This document shows, piece after piece, positions 29,044 through 38,721 of a stretch of 64,000 nucleotides of DNA. The stretch is from Rhodopirellula sp. SM50 (GTDB lineage: Bacteria > Planctomycetota > Planctomycetia > Pirellulales > Pirellulaceae), in contig NZ_NTFY01000071.1 of NCBI RefSeq assembly GCF_002289565.1, positions 33,473-97,472 of the forward strand, written 5' to 3'. The notes beneath the pieces were generated by a model that saw only the letters and a program-made list of their open reading frames with translations, made no database searches and had not been told where the DNA came from. A program made the translations under genes and the position numbers. Within the stretch, counting starts at the first letter, position 1, and each line of letters begins with the position of its first letter.

Positions 29044-29298
29044 GTGGCGTACGCTTCCAGCTTGCGGCTTCGGCTTGTAACGCAGAAGCTGAAGCTTCTC
29101 GACAGGCAAGCAGGATGCTTACCCCACAGTGGCGTACGCTTCCAGCTTGCGACTTCGGCGTGTAACGCAGAAGCTGAAGCTTCTCGACAGGCAAGCAAGA
29201 TGCTTACCCCACGGTGGCGTACGCTTCCAGCTTGCGTCTTCGGCGTGTAACGCAGAAGCTGAAGCTTCTCGAAAGGCAAGCAGGATGCTTACCCCACG
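29044..29298. repeat. three-copy 85-bp tandem repeat overlapping a gene end
   Basis: An 85-bp unit beginning GTGGCGTACGCTTCCAGCTT starts at 29044, 29129 and 29214, with only a few substitutions between copies. Each unit contains GAAGCTGAAGCTTC, which can form a small hairpin. The third copy runs into the adjacent response-regulator gene and contributes its stop codon (29289-29291) and last codons. The rest of 28973-29288 has no gene. Confidence 0.93.
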
Positions 29299-29999
29299 GT
29301 GGCCTCGTAGCGGTAGCCGACGCCGTAGACGGTTTGGACGATTTCAGGATGCTTGGGATCGATCTCGATTCGCTTTCGCAGCTGGCTGATCGTCTGGTCG
29401 ATGGTCCGGCTGTTGGGGACATGATCGTCCTCCCAGGCGGAGCGGAACAAGTCGGCCCGCTTGACGACTTCACCCGGCCGGGCGGCCAGGGTTTGCAGGA
29501 TCAAGACTTCGCGCCGGGTCAGCGAGACGGCGTCGTCTCCGCGGCGGGCGCGCAGTTCTTTCGGAAACACCTCCAGTCCCCCCATTGAAAAGGGCTCGTC
29601 GGAAAACGTCACCCGAGTGTCGGGGGATTCGGCCAGGCTGCGACGGGCGACCGCTCGGATTCGAGCGATCACTTCTTTGGTCCCGAACGGTTTGACGATG
29701 TAGTCATCGCCGCCGAGTTCCAGGCCGATCACTTTGTCGATCTCTTCCGCCTTCGCCGTGATAAACAGGATCGGCATCGTCGGAGACTGTTGGCGAAAGT
29801 ACTTGCAAACGTCAAAGCCGCTGAGCCCCGGCATCATCACATCGAGGCACGCGATGTCGGGCGGCGACGCATCGAACAGGTCCTTGGCATGCCGTCCGTC
29901 TCCGGCTTCGGTGACAAGGTAACCTTCGTTTCGCAGCACTTCAGCCAACGCGGCTCGGGTGTTCGCGTCATCTTCGGCAATCAAGATGTGATGTGTCAT
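29289..29999 (-). CDS. OmpR-family response regulator
   Basis: This 236-residue protein has a receiver domain (about 1-120) with acidic pocket Asp10-Asp11, phospho-acceptor Asp53 in ACLDVMMPG, the conserved Thr in LFITAK and the Lys in YIVKPFG. A winged-helix DNA-binding domain follows (about 140-232; LTRREVLILQTL, RTIDQTISQLRKRIE). It starts immediately after the stop of the histidine kinase gene (TGAATG), so the two are a translationally coupled pair. The C-terminal codons and stop come from the 85-bp repeat unit. Confidence 0.95.
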   Translation of the reverse strand: MTHHILIAEDDANTRAALAEVLRNEGYLVTEAGDGRHAKDLFDASPPDIACLDVMMPGLSGFDVCKYFRQQSPTMPILFITAKAEEIDKVIGLELGGDDYIVKPFGTKEVIARIRAVARRSLAESPDTRVTFSDEPFSMGGLEVFPKELRARRGDDAVSLTRREVLILQTLAARPGEVVKRADLFRSAWEDDHVPNSRTIDQTISQLRKRIEIDPKHPEIVQTVYGVGYRYEATVG

Positions 30000-31655
30000 T
30001 CAATCACCGATCGGTAGGGTTAATGTAAAGGTCGCGCCGCCAAGGTGAGGTTCCGAGGACAGCACCAGGGTACCGCCGTGGCGGACCGCAGCCCGCCGCG
30101 CGATGGTCAGACCGATGCCGGTTCCGCTGGGGGCATGAATCGAGTCGTCGACGCGCTGGAAGGGACGAAAGATCTTTTCTTGATGGGCCGCGGCGATGCC
30201 CGGCCCGTCATCGCTGACGACCACCCGCAATGTGCGCGTCGAAGCCGAAGCATCGTCCAACAGATCACACTCGATGACACACTGGCCGCCGCGGGGGACG
30301 TATTTTTCGACATTGCTGAGCAGATTCACCAAGACCATTTCAACCACGTCGCCGTCGATCGATACCTGATCCCGACACCGGCACACGGTCTGCAACGTCA
30401 GCCCCGCCGCTTTGAAACTGGGCGTGAATTGTTCCGCGATCCCACCAATCAACTCACCGACGTCCGTCGGTTCGCGTCGCACCCCGAGCGGCTTGCCGCT
30501 GGGGCGAATCATTTCCAACACGCCGCTGACCAGACGCTGCAACCGCCGGCTTTCATGGTCAATCACCTCCAGCCGTCTGGCGAGCGATTCGCTCGCATCA
30601 CTCTTGGTGATGCGTTGTAAGTCTGACTCGGCCAGTTCCGTATAGAGCCGGATGTTGGTCAACGGCGTCCGCAATTCGTGCGACACCTGGCCGGCAAAAT
30701 TGACGCGGCTCTTGGCCTCGCTGACCTGCCGTTGCACCGATGTCAGGACATAAAAACCAACCGACAGCAGCAGCAGCGCGATGCCTGCCGAGGACAGATA
30801 GGTAGGAATCGAGCTGGACGACGGGATCAGCGACTGATCGACGTGCAGTCGGAACTGCCAACTGGCCAATGGCGGCGAGAGCGGCGACGTGACCAGCGGT
30901 GGCAGAGATAGCTGATCCGCTTCGCCCCATCGATAGACCAACCGCTTGGCCTCATCGACCAAGGTCAGGCTGCCGATCGGGGTCGCCGCCAGTTCGGCGA
31001 GTTCAACCTTGGAGCCCCCCTCGGTCGGTCGCAACGACGAGGGCGCCATCGAGCGGCCGCGGTGATCGGGCAACGCAGCGATCAAATCCGCAATCCAACG
31101 GCTCCGTTCCAGCAACACGCCGACGGTCGATCCGTCACCGCGGGTTCGCCAATAAACCACTTGTGCGCCGTCAGCCATGTACCATTGTTGCCACGCTGAT
31201 TCGGTGAACGTCGTTTTGGAAGCGACCTTGGCGCCGGATGATTTGGAATCCGAATTGACGTTCGGCAACGGACGCGCGTCGACCAACCCGGGCAGCGCCG
31301 CGGCGACCTCGGTGGCATCGATGCCGACCGAATCGCTGGGCCTGGGAAACACCATCGTCCCGGATCGATCGACGACAATGCCCTGGCGGACGATCGGGAC
31401 CTCGCGGCGCATCCGCCGCAACGCTTCAAAGACCGATTGCGACGCGTCGAGCTGTTCGTTCAATCGCAACGCATAGCCGTCAAACAGTTGAACGATCCGG
31501 AGGTCGGCATCATACAGCTGGGACGAAAGCAGTGTGGCCAAATTCTCTTTCGCCGCCAGTTGGCTGGCCTTGATTGCATTGGCACTCATCCACCCCAGCA
31601 ACACCATCGGTGCGGCGACCAGTAGGATCAGTGCGAGAAACAATCGACGCGGCAT
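30000..31655 (-). CDS. membrane sensor histidine kinase
   Basis: This 551-residue sensor kinase has transmembrane helices at about 3-22 and 286-306 that flank a ~260-residue extracytoplasmic sensor region of no recognisable family. The cytoplasmic part holds the phospho-accepting His326 in QVSHELRTPLTN, the N box LVNLLSNVEKY (near 442-452), the G1 box SDDGPGI and the G2 box GTGIGL (near 511-516). There is no obvious HAMP domain. It lies 18 bp after the VWA gene and directly abuts the response regulator. Confidence 0.94.
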   Translation of the reverse strand: MPRRLFLALILLVAAPMVLLGWMSANAIKASQLAAKENLATLLSSQLYDADLRIVQLFDGYALRLNEQLDASQSVFEALRRMRREVPIVRQGIVVDRSGTMVFPRPSDSVGIDATEVAAALPGLVDARPLPNVNSDSKSSGAKVASKTTFTESAWQQWYMADGAQVVYWRTRGDGSTVGVLLERSRWIADLIAALPDHRGRSMAPSSLRPTEGGSKVELAELAATPIGSLTLVDEAKRLVYRWGEADQLSLPPLVTSPLSPPLASWQFRLHVDQSLIPSSSSIPTYLSSAGIALLLLSVGFYVLTSVQRQVSEAKSRVNFAGQVSHELRTPLTNIRLYTELAESDLQRITKSDASESLARRLEVIDHESRRLQRLVSGVLEMIRPSGKPLGVRREPTDVGELIGGIAEQFTPSFKAAGLTLQTVCRCRDQVSIDGDVVEMVLVNLLSNVEKYVPRGGQCVIECDLLDDASASTRTLRVVVSDDGPGIAAAHQEKIFRPFQRVDDSIHAPSGTGIGLTIARRAAVRHGGTLVLSSEPHLGGATFTLTLPIGD

Positions 31656-31673
31656 GACAATTAGTGATAGGCC

Positions 31674-33077
31674 CTACTTCTTATCCGCCGGAGGTGGTGT
31701 TTTCACACGCATCTGCTGCTGCGCCGCATTCTTGCTTTGCTCGTATCGCATCGCTTTGCGCGAGTAATTCCATGCCGACGGACTCTCGATAATCACCGAT
31801 TGATCCTGATTCAGCTTGGCATTGCGTTTCAGTTCCATGGACAGTTCGTCGCCCAGCTGGGCGCCGTAGAGCTGTTCCAGTTTTTGCAACTGCACGCTGT
31901 TGCCCAGCAGCAACTCCTTGGCCTCATCGATACGCCCGGCGTCACGCAGTGCCGTGGCTTGGACGTTCTTTTCGTTGGCCAATTGGATCGCGCAGTACGC
32001 AGCGGTTTCGTGATCGCATTCTCTGGCCACTGCTTCTTTGTCGTCGCTGAACCGAACCTCGATGCTGCTGGTCAACGTGTCCGTCGTCTGGCTGAGCATG
32101 TTCTGGTATTGGACGGTGACCGAGGCGAGCGGCCGTTTGCTGCCCGCTTGTCCGGCGTCGACTTCGACTTCGATCACAAAGTAGCGTTGTTGGCGGGCGT
32201 ACAGTTGGGCCAGCGGAATGTAGATGTCTTGTCCGCTGATGTCCGCTTTGTTGTTGAGCACGCGGACGGGACGAATGCCTTCGCCGATTTTGGCGTGGAT
32301 TTTGAAATCGCTGGCGACCACGCTCATCAAGTCGTTGAACTCTTTCTGAAAGACCGCGACCAGATCATCGGCTTGTTCGACAAACATGTGGTTACCGCTG
32401 CCGGCCGACGCCAACCGACTCATCAGGTCTTCGTTGTATCCGAGCCCGAGTCCGAGCGTGCTGACGCTGATCCCTTCTTTGACCAGCGACGCACCCAACC
32501 GTTCCAACTCGCGAGGGCTTTTCGGCCCCACGTTGGCTTGGCCGTCGGAGAGCAGGATGACACGATTGACCGAATCGCTGTCGAGAAACTTGCGGACTTC
32601 CGCGGCCCCTTTGCTGACGCCGGCAAACAGGGCGGTGCTTCCGCCGGCGTTGACCGAGCGAATTTTTTGGATGATCGATTCACGATCGGTGGCTTTGGTG
32701 GCCGGCACCAGCACGGTCGCGGAATCGGAGTACAGCACGATCGAAACGATGTCGTCATCTCGCAATCGGCGGACCGCCGCGATCGCCGCCTCGCGGGCTT
32801 GAACGATCTTTTGCCCACCCATCGACCCACTTTGGTCGATCACGATCGCCGTGTTGACCGGCGGGCGTTTTTTGTTTTGCGGAACGTCAAATCCGGTCAG
32901 GGAAATGCGGATGTGATTGATCTGCTTTTCCCCGGCCAGCATCGTCGGATTGGACACCCCGACGTCCAAGGACAACTGTTCGGCCCGCAACGTGTTCGAT
33001 CCGCTGCCGAGCATTGCCGCCAGAGCCAGCCCGATCGCCAGCAGGGCGGGCGCGTTTTTCCAATGAGTCGCAGACAT
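31674..33077 (-). CDS. von Willebrand factor A (VWA) domain protein
   Basis: This 467-residue protein has an N-terminal hydrophobic export signal (ALLAIGLALAAMLGSG). A VWA domain follows, starting near residue 75, with a complete MIDAS metal site: DQSGS (81-85), a Thr/Ser-containing loop, and LLSDGQANVG. The C-terminal ~170 residues contain beta strands and a helical part rich in Gln, Lys and Glu. VWA domains mediate protein-protein contacts through a bound metal. The gene precedes a histidine kinase gene by 18 bp, so it may sense or present a ligand for that kinase. That link is inferred from gene order. Confidence 0.9.
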   Translation of the reverse strand: MSATHWKNAPALLAIGLALAAMLGSGSNTLRAEQLSLDVGVSNPTMLAGEKQINHIRISLTGFDVPQNKKRPPVNTAIVIDQSGSMGGQKIVQAREAAIAAVRRLRDDDIVSIVLYSDSATVLVPATKATDRESIIQKIRSVNAGGSTALFAGVSKGAAEVRKFLDSDSVNRVILLSDGQANVGPKSPRELERLGASLVKEGISVSTLGLGLGYNEDLMSRLASAGSGNHMFVEQADDLVAVFQKEFNDLMSVVASDFKIHAKIGEGIRPVRVLNNKADISGQDIYIPLAQLYARQQRYFVIEVEVDAGQAGSKRPLASVTVQYQNMLSQTTDTLTSSIEVRFSDDKEAVARECDHETAAYCAIQLANEKNVQATALRDAGRIDEAKELLLGNSVQLQKLEQLYGAQLGDELSMELKRNAKLNQDQSVIIESPSAWNYSRKAMRYEQSKNAAQQQMRVKTPPPADKK

Positions 33078-33265
33078 CGTTTCGATTCCCTTTTTCAGGT
33101 GGTCATTGTCCAGCTGCGTCTCCGGGGGCGATCACAGAAATCGCCGACACACCGATCCGCGCCATTGGCCCAGAACCAATGGCACGCCGCAGCTATCCTA
33201 GTAAACGATCATTCAGCGATTCAATGGTCTGGATCGTCTCAAAACAATGTAAAAGAATTGTCACA

Positions 33266-35563
33266 TCACTTTCGCTTGCGACCAAACAAGCCTCCGGCCT
33301 TCCTCGGCTTGGCCGGGTCCTTCGATTCGGCGGCCTGTTTTGGCTGCGGTTTCGCCCGCCCTTTGCCGGCCGGCACGTCGGTGACGATCAACGGCACGTC
33401 AGCCTTGCGGGGCGATTTTGCCTCGCCGCCCAACGCCGCCAGCATGGCCAAATCGTTGGCGTCGGCTTTGACCTGCGGCGCCGCGTCCTTGGGGTCCAGT
33501 TCCAACTTCGGTTTTTCGGAGACGGTGGGCGCGGCCGATCCGGCCGCGACGGCTAATTTCTGGGCGTCAGCGACTGACAGTTTCGGTCCGCCGGCGGGGG
33601 CGTTGGTCTCGATCTTGATCGCCGCGTCTTTGCTTGAAACCTGTTTGACCGCAGCGCGTTTGGCCTGGGCGGCTTGTTCAGACGCGACCGGGCTTGCGGC
33701 GTAGGCGGGGTTGGATTCACGCACGGCGTCCTGGCGGTCGGCCGGTTCGACCGGTGCCGGGGAAGGAGGCGGCTGAGACACGCCCAAAATGGCCGCGGCC
33801 TTGGAGGCGGCCACTGGCGTTTTCGATGATGCGGGTTCCGGTTCGACGTGCTGCAAGGCGGCAAACCCTTGAACTTGATCTGTCCTGACTTGCTCCGCCA
33901 CGGCAGCCTCGGACGGGTCAATGGAACTTTCATCGGGCAACGCATCGGCGTCTTCGCTGGTCAAGTCGTCTGCCGAGAACAGCGCGGACGCGTCGTCACC
34001 GTGTTCAGCCAGACTGGCCAACATGGCGTCGCTGAGTCCGTCGTCCAAACGACTCCTCCAGGCGGCGATTTCGTCGTCCGACAATCCGGCAGCCCGATTG
34101 AGGGTCATCGTGATTTTTCGATCGATTTCGGGCAGTGACGCATGAACGGTCAGCCGGCCGTCGGCGCGGTAATCGAATCGCACTTCGACGTTGGTCCCCT
34201 TGGGCGTTCCCTTGGGCAAGTCGGCGACGACGCACTTGCCGATCGGCGTCGCGTTGATGCCGCGTTTATCGCCGCCTTCGACAATTTGGATTTTGACATT
34301 CGGTTGGTTGTTGACGTGGGTACGAAACCGCACCATCTTCCGCGCCGGCAACTTGCTGTTGCGCGGGATCATGATCTTGCGTCGCGGTTTGTTCGATTTG
34401 GGGTCGAGCGCCAAGACGCCCAAATCATGCGAGTTGACATTGCTGACGGAGATCCCGGTCTTGTCATTGGCGCCGGCGGATAACATGCCCGCGTACAACG
34501 CCGCGCCGTGGCTGACCGCTTCATCGGGTGAAAGCGATCGATCGAGTTCCATTCCGCTGAGTTGCTGCAGCTCGTCGCGGATCATCGGCATTCGCGTCGA
34601 GCCGCCGACCAAAATCAAACGCGTCAGATCCGGCCAATCGATGCCGGCATCGTCGAGCACCAAATGAACGGTCATGATCGTCCGCTCGACCAAGTCGACG
34701 CAGCGTTCTGAAAATTGCTTCTGCGTGATCTCGGTTCGCAATCGCCGACCGTCATTGGCAAACGCGACGGTGACCGCTTCGCGTTGGGTCAGTGCGTGCT
34801 TGGTCTGGTTGGCCTTGCGGAGCAATTCCTGTTCAGCCTGGGGATCGTCTCGAGGATCGATTCCGTGTTCGGCCAGGAACGCTTCGGCGATCAGGTCGAC
34901 GAGCCGGCTGTCCCAATCGATGCCGCCAAGGTAAACGTCGCCGGCGGTTGCAATGGTATTGAAGTTTCCTTTTTCAATCTCCATCACGGTGACGTCAAAG
35001 GTGCCGCCACCGAGGTCGTACACCAACACCGTCTCCCGCCGCTCATTGGCAACTCCGGCGCCCAAAAAACCCTGCTGAACACCGTAGGTGATCGCCGCAG
35101 CGGTCGGTTCATTGATGATGTCCAGCACCTTCAATCCGGCCAGCCGCCCCGCATCCTGGGTCGCCTTGCGGCAGGGCTCGTTGAAGAACGCCGGGACGGT
35201 GATGACCGCTTCGCTGATTCGGCCGAGTTTCAATTCCGCATCGGTTTTTAATTTCCGCAGCACCAAGGCTTGGATGACTTCGGCCGGCAGATGCTTGCCG
35301 CGGATCGCTTTTTCATAAAATTGCTCGCCGACATTCCGCTTGGCGAACTGGGCCAAACGATCTGGTTCCAAAAGTCCGGCTTCGACCGCTTCGAGCCCCA
35401 CGATCGGGCGTTTCTGGTCAAAGAACACGGCGCTGGGTGTGGTCAGGTCGCCCTCGGAATTGCGGATCGTTTCGGGCCGACCGTCACCGTCCAGGAATGC
35501 GACCGCCGAAAAGGTAGTGCCGAGGTCGATTCCGACCGGTGGCTGCGTCTTGCTGTCAGTCAT
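33266..35563 (-). CDS. Hsp70/DnaK-family chaperone-like protein with long C-terminal extension
   Basis: The ATG at 35563 gives MTDSKTQPPVGIDLGTTFSAV; the 32 extra upstream codons are not family-like. The protein is 765 residues. The nucleotide-binding domain has the phosphate-1 motif GIDLGTTFS, phosphate-2 VYDLGGGTFDVTV and the adenosine motif ILVGGSTRMPMI. A shortened substrate-binding region follows (to about 560). The last ~200 residues are Ala/Pro/Lys-rich, probably disordered, and end in a basic GGLFGRKRK. It is not a standard DnaK because the canonical lid is replaced. It stands 188 bp upstream of the VWA-kinase-regulator genes on the same strand. Confidence 0.92.
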   Translation of the reverse strand: MTDSKTQPPVGIDLGTTFSAVAFLDGDGRPETIRNSEGDLTTPSAVFFDQKRPIVGLEAVEAGLLEPDRLAQFAKRNVGEQFYEKAIRGKHLPAEVIQALVLRKLKTDAELKLGRISEAVITVPAFFNEPCRKATQDAGRLAGLKVLDIINEPTAAAITYGVQQGFLGAGVANERRETVLVYDLGGGTFDVTVMEIEKGNFNTIATAGDVYLGGIDWDSRLVDLIAEAFLAEHGIDPRDDPQAEQELLRKANQTKHALTQREAVTVAFANDGRRLRTEITQKQFSERCVDLVERTIMTVHLVLDDAGIDWPDLTRLILVGGSTRMPMIRDELQQLSGMELDRSLSPDEAVSHGAALYAGMLSAGANDKTGISVSNVNSHDLGVLALDPKSNKPRRKIMIPRNSKLPARKMVRFRTHVNNQPNVKIQIVEGGDKRGINATPIGKCVVADLPKGTPKGTNVEVRFDYRADGRLTVHASLPEIDRKITMTLNRAAGLSDDEIAAWRSRLDDGLSDAMLASLAEHGDDASALFSADDLTSEDADALPDESSIDPSEAAVAEQVRTDQVQGFAALQHVEPEPASSKTPVAASKAAAILGVSQPPPSPAPVEPADRQDAVRESNPAYAASPVASEQAAQAKRAAVKQVSSKDAAIKIETNAPAGGPKLSVADAQKLAVAAGSAAPTVSEKPKLELDPKDAAPQVKADANDLAMLAALGGEAKSPRKADVPLIVTDVPAGKGRAKPQPKQAAESKDPAKPRKAGGLFGRKRK

Positions 35564-35812
35564 AAAGAAAAACGAGTCGGTCCAACGGAACAAAGTAGAG
35601 AGAAAAGATTGTCGTATGAACGCCGAAGGTATCCGATTGTACCCGCCCGGTCGCTGCAACGTGGTGTGATCCCCGATCTGACTGCGCGACGACCGTTTAA
35701 ATCCTGTCGCCGCGGACAGCAGGTGCGATTGATTCGGTTAGACTGTTGCATCCGGTACACGATTGCCCCTCGCTTGGACGTCCATTTCCGCTTTGTGAAG
35801 TTTTGCCCTCCC

Positions 35813-36307
35813 ATGCAATGGCCGCAGTTACCCGATTATGGATGTTTCTTGAGATGGCCGGAGAATGGCCAAGGGTTCATCCATCCCGACGACACGCCGA
35901 TCGCGACTCAATTGATCCCTAGCCCGCGGGTGCTCAAAAGGGTGTCGTTCGATGGCGTTTATTATCACTACGTCTATGGACGGCTTCAGTTTCGATTGCG
36001 ACCGGCGATGTGGTTGCCGATCCGAATCGAGGAGTTTGAAATCGGCGATCAAGTCGAAACAAAAGGCGTGGGGCTTGAGCGCGAACGATTCGTCGCGACG
36101 GTCTGGGGCATGTACTACGTCCAACGCAAAGGCTGTATCTTGTATCGGCTGCGACGTGGCGAACAACTGGTCCCCAAATTGTTTGCGGGCGACCAATTGC
36201 GGTTGCTGACGAACAAGACGACCGTGCGTCCGCCCACCACCCGGTATCGCGTTCCCAACTGGAACGGCAAAGGCGATACCGTCCCCGACACCAAACTCGA
36301 CGAGTAG
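35813..36307 (+). CDS. conserved-looking hypothetical protein, 164 residues
   Basis: The frame is open much further upstream, but that part overlaps the Hsp70 gene on the other strand. The ATG at 35813 gives [19 protein letters not shown]. The protein is compact, rich in Arg, Tyr and Val, with no signal peptide or membrane helix ([38 protein letters not shown]). It looks like a small beta-barrel-type cytoplasmic protein. I do not recognise the family. It ends 7 bp before the next gene, an isomerase/epimerase, and should be in the same operon. Confidence 0.75.
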   Translation: MQWPQLPDYGCFLRWPENGQGFIHPDDTPIATQLIPSPRVLKRVSFDGVYYHYVYGRLQFRLRPAMWLPIRIEEFEIGDQVETKGVGLERERFVATVWGMYYVQRKGCILYRLRRGEQLVPKLFAGDQLRLLTNKTTVRPPTTRYRVPNWNGKGDTVPDTKLDE

Positions 36308-36314
36308 ATCAGCC

Positions 36315-37229
36315 ATGCAACTCGGTTACGTCACCGCGATTCTTCCCGACGCGAACTTGCAGCAGGTTTTTCAGACCGCCGCTCAGATCGGTTATGACTG
36401 TGTGGAAGTGATGTGCTGGCCGCTGGGCAAGGCGACGCGGCGTTATGCGGGCATCACCCACATCGATGTCCACTCGCTCGACGACGCAACGGTCGAATCC
36501 ATCGCGACCCTTCAACAAGACAGCGGGGTCGCGATCAGCGGGCTGGGCTATTACCCCAACGCGCTGTCCCCCGATCCGAACGAAGCCGAATTGGCCGTCG
36601 AGCACATTCGGGCGGTGATCGTGGCGGCCCGCCGGCTGGGCATCGGCACGATGAACACGTTCATCGGTCGCGATTGGACCAAGAATGTCGACGACAATTG
36701 GCCGCGTTTTTTGGAGACCTGGAAACCGATCATCGAACTGGCCGAACAGCACGACGTGCGGGTGGGGATCGAGAATTGCCCGATGTATTTCACCAACGAT
36801 GAATGGCCGGCGGGCAAAAACCTGGCCCATTCGCCGGCCATCTGGCAGCGGATGTTTGACGACATCCCCAGCGCCCACTTCGGGCTCAACTACGATCCCT
36901 CGCACCTGGTCTTTCAGCAGGTTGATTACCTTGCACCGCTGGCGGAATTCGCCGATAAACTCTTCCACGTCCATGCCAAGGACGTCCGCGTCGATCGGGC
37001 CCGACTGGACCGGGTCGGCGTTCTGGCGAACCCCAATGAGTGGCATTCGCCGAAATTGCCGGGGATGGGCGACGTCGACTGGGGACAGTTCTTTGCCGCG
37101 TTGACGGACACGGGCTATGACGGCCCCGTTTGCGTGGAAGTCGAAGACCGCGCCTACGAACGATCCGACGAGGACTGTTTGCGGGCGCTGAAACAGTCGT
37201 ATAACTTTCTCCGCAATTACGTCGTTTGA
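36315..37229 (+). CDS. sugar phosphate isomerase/epimerase-like TIM barrel (first of two)
   Basis: This 304-residue cytoplasmic protein is of the xylose-isomerase-like TIM-barrel family. Likely metal ligands are Glu in VGIENCPMY, Asp in GLNYDPSHL, His in LFHVHAKDV and Glu in VCVEVED, the usual E-D-H-E set. Relatives act on hydroxypyruvate, inosose, tagatose or related keto sugars, and the substrate here is unknown. It is followed after 82 bp by a second, diverged member of the same family on the same strand. Confidence 0.9.
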   Translation: MQLGYVTAILPDANLQQVFQTAAQIGYDCVEVMCWPLGKATRRYAGITHIDVHSLDDATVESIATLQQDSGVAISGLGYYPNALSPDPNEAELAVEHIRAVIVAARRLGIGTMNTFIGRDWTKNVDDNWPRFLETWKPIIELAEQHDVRVGIENCPMYFTNDEWPAGKNLAHSPAIWQRMFDDIPSAHFGLNYDPSHLVFQQVDYLAPLAEFADKLFHVHAKDVRVDRARLDRVGVLANPNEWHSPKLPGMGDVDWGQFFAALTDTGYDGPVCVEVEDRAYERSDEDCLRALKQSYNFLRNYVV

Positions 37230-37311
37230 CATTTCGCGGACTTCGCATCGATCGCCGCGGGCGATCTCAACCATTCATTCACGCTTCACAACTCTTACGG
37301 ATCTCAAACAA

Positions 37312-38157
37312 ATGGAATCTTGGCCCATCGGTGTGTTCGCTTCGGTCGACGCCGGACTCGGCGTCAAATGGGACGTCATCAAAGAACTGGGACTTCCCAC
37401 CATCCAATTGCACGCACCGCAGCCCGCCAAGCGTGACCGGGCGACGGCGGAAGAACTCAAGCAACAGCTGGATGACATGAACGTGCGTTGCACGGCCGTG
37501 TTTGGCGGATTCGAGGGCGAAAGCTATGCCGACATCCCCACGGTCGTCAAAACGATCGGCCTGGTGCCCGCGGAAACTCGCCAAAGCCGCTTGGCCGAAA
37601 TGCGTGACATCGCCGATTTCGCCAAATGGCTCGGCTGCGACGCCGTCGCGTTGCACCTGGGTTTCATCCCCCACGACAGCTCCGATCCGCAATACGCCGA
37701 GATCGTCAAGGTCACCGCGGAACTTTGCGAACACTGCGCCGGCAACGATCAATTCCTGCATCTGGAAACCGGCCAAGAGACCGCCGAAGGCTTGCTGGAT
37801 TTCATCGCCGCGGTCGGCTGCGATAATCTGAAAATCAATTTTGATCCCGCCAATATGATTCTCTACGGCACCGGCGAACCGATCGAAGCGCTCCGAATGC
37901 TCGCCCAACACATCCGCAGCATCCACTGCAAAGACGCCACGTGGAGCGACCAACCGGGTGAAACCTGGGGCTGCGAAGTGCCGCTGGGAAAGGGCGACGT
38001 CGACATGCGGAAGTATCTCGAAACGCTGCACGAGATCGGTTACGAAGGCCCGCTGACGATCGAACGAGAAATCCCCGAAGATCCCGTGCGACAGAAACAA
38101 GAAATCGGCGGCGCGATCGACCTGCTCACCCGGCTCCGCGACGACATCCGGGGTTAG
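37312..38157 (+). CDS. sugar phosphate isomerase/epimerase-like TIM barrel (second of two)
   Basis: This 281-residue protein of the same TIM-barrel family has candidate metal ligands in FLHLETGQE, KINFDPANM, SIHCKDATW and LTIEREI. Sequence identity with the preceding gene is low, so this is a pathway pair and not a recent duplication. Its stop overlaps the stop of convergent coaD by 4 bp (38154-38157). Cytoplasmic location is inferred from the absence of a signal peptide. Confidence 0.9.
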   Translation: MESWPIGVFASVDAGLGVKWDVIKELGLPTIQLHAPQPAKRDRATAEELKQQLDDMNVRCTAVFGGFEGESYADIPTVVKTIGLVPAETRQSRLAEMRDIADFAKWLGCDAVALHLGFIPHDSSDPQYAEIVKVTAELCEHCAGNDQFLHLETGQETAEGLLDFIAAVGCDNLKINFDPANMILYGTGEPIEALRMLAQHIRSIHCKDATWSDQPGETWGCEVPLGKGDVDMRKYLETLHEIGYEGPLTIEREIPEDPVRQKQEIGGAIDLLTRLRDDIRG

Positions 38158-38660
38158 CCACGCATCTGCGCTCGCAACGGCGCGATGATGGCACGGGGGA
38201 CAAACTTTGCCAATTGCTCGTCGTCCTCGCTAACGCTGGCGATCTGTTTCAATAGCGAACTGCTGACGTGCGAGAACCGCTCGTCAGCCATCAGGAACAC
38301 GGTCTCGACGTCTTCGTCCAATTGCCGATTGGCCATCATCATCGTGAATTCGCCGGCGATATCGGTCATCGGACGAATCCCACGCACCATCAGTCGTGAC
38401 CCGAGCGAGCGGACGAAGTCGACCGCCAGCCCGTCGAAGATTTCAACCCGGACGTTTTCGATGTCCTCGGTCACCGTCCGCACCAACTCGCTGCGTTGTT
38501 CCGGCGAGAACAGGGACCCCTTTTCGGCGTTGATGCCGATCCCGACGACCAAGCTTTCAAACAAGCGACTCGCTCGATGGATGATGTGAAGATGCCCCAA
38601 CGTGATCGGGTCAAAGGATCCGGTGTAAACAGCGACCCGCCGCTCGTTGTTTTCATTCAT
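38154..38660 (-). CDS. coaD: pantetheine-phosphate adenylyltransferase
   Basis: CoaD transfers AMP from ATP to 4'-phosphopantetheine in coenzyme A synthesis. The ATG at 38660 gives MNENNERRVAVYTGSFDPIT and a 168-residue protein, the usual size. Nucleotidyltransferase motifs TGSFDP and GHLHII are present, as are RGIRPMTDI and the C-terminal HVSSSLLKQI, in the position of the family ISSTxVR motif. The longer open frame overlaps the upstream aminotransferase and is rejected. The gene lies 61 bp after the aminotransferase stop and probably shares its transcript. Confidence 0.94.
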   Translation of the reverse strand: MNENNERRVAVYTGSFDPITLGHLHIIHRASRLFESLVVGIGINAEKGSLFSPEQRSELVRTVTEDIENVRVEIFDGLAVDFVRSLGSRLMVRGIRPMTDIAGEFTMMMANRQLDEDVETVFLMADERFSHVSSSLLKQIASVSEDDEQLAKFVPRAIIAPLRAQMRG

Positions 38661-38721
38661 GTGTGATTCGGGGGAAAAGGTTTCGATCGCTCGTCGGATC
38701 CCATCCAGTGGTGCCAACGCA

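Noticed and set aside
29044..29298. Possible CRISPR array or small-RNA cluster
   Set aside because: The whole 85-bp unit is repeated, so there are no variable spacers, and it overlaps a coding end.
31737..33704. 655-residue plus-strand open frame
   Set aside because: It covers the VWA gene and part of the Hsp70 gene on the opposite strand. The real products on the minus strand have full motifs, and this frame has none.
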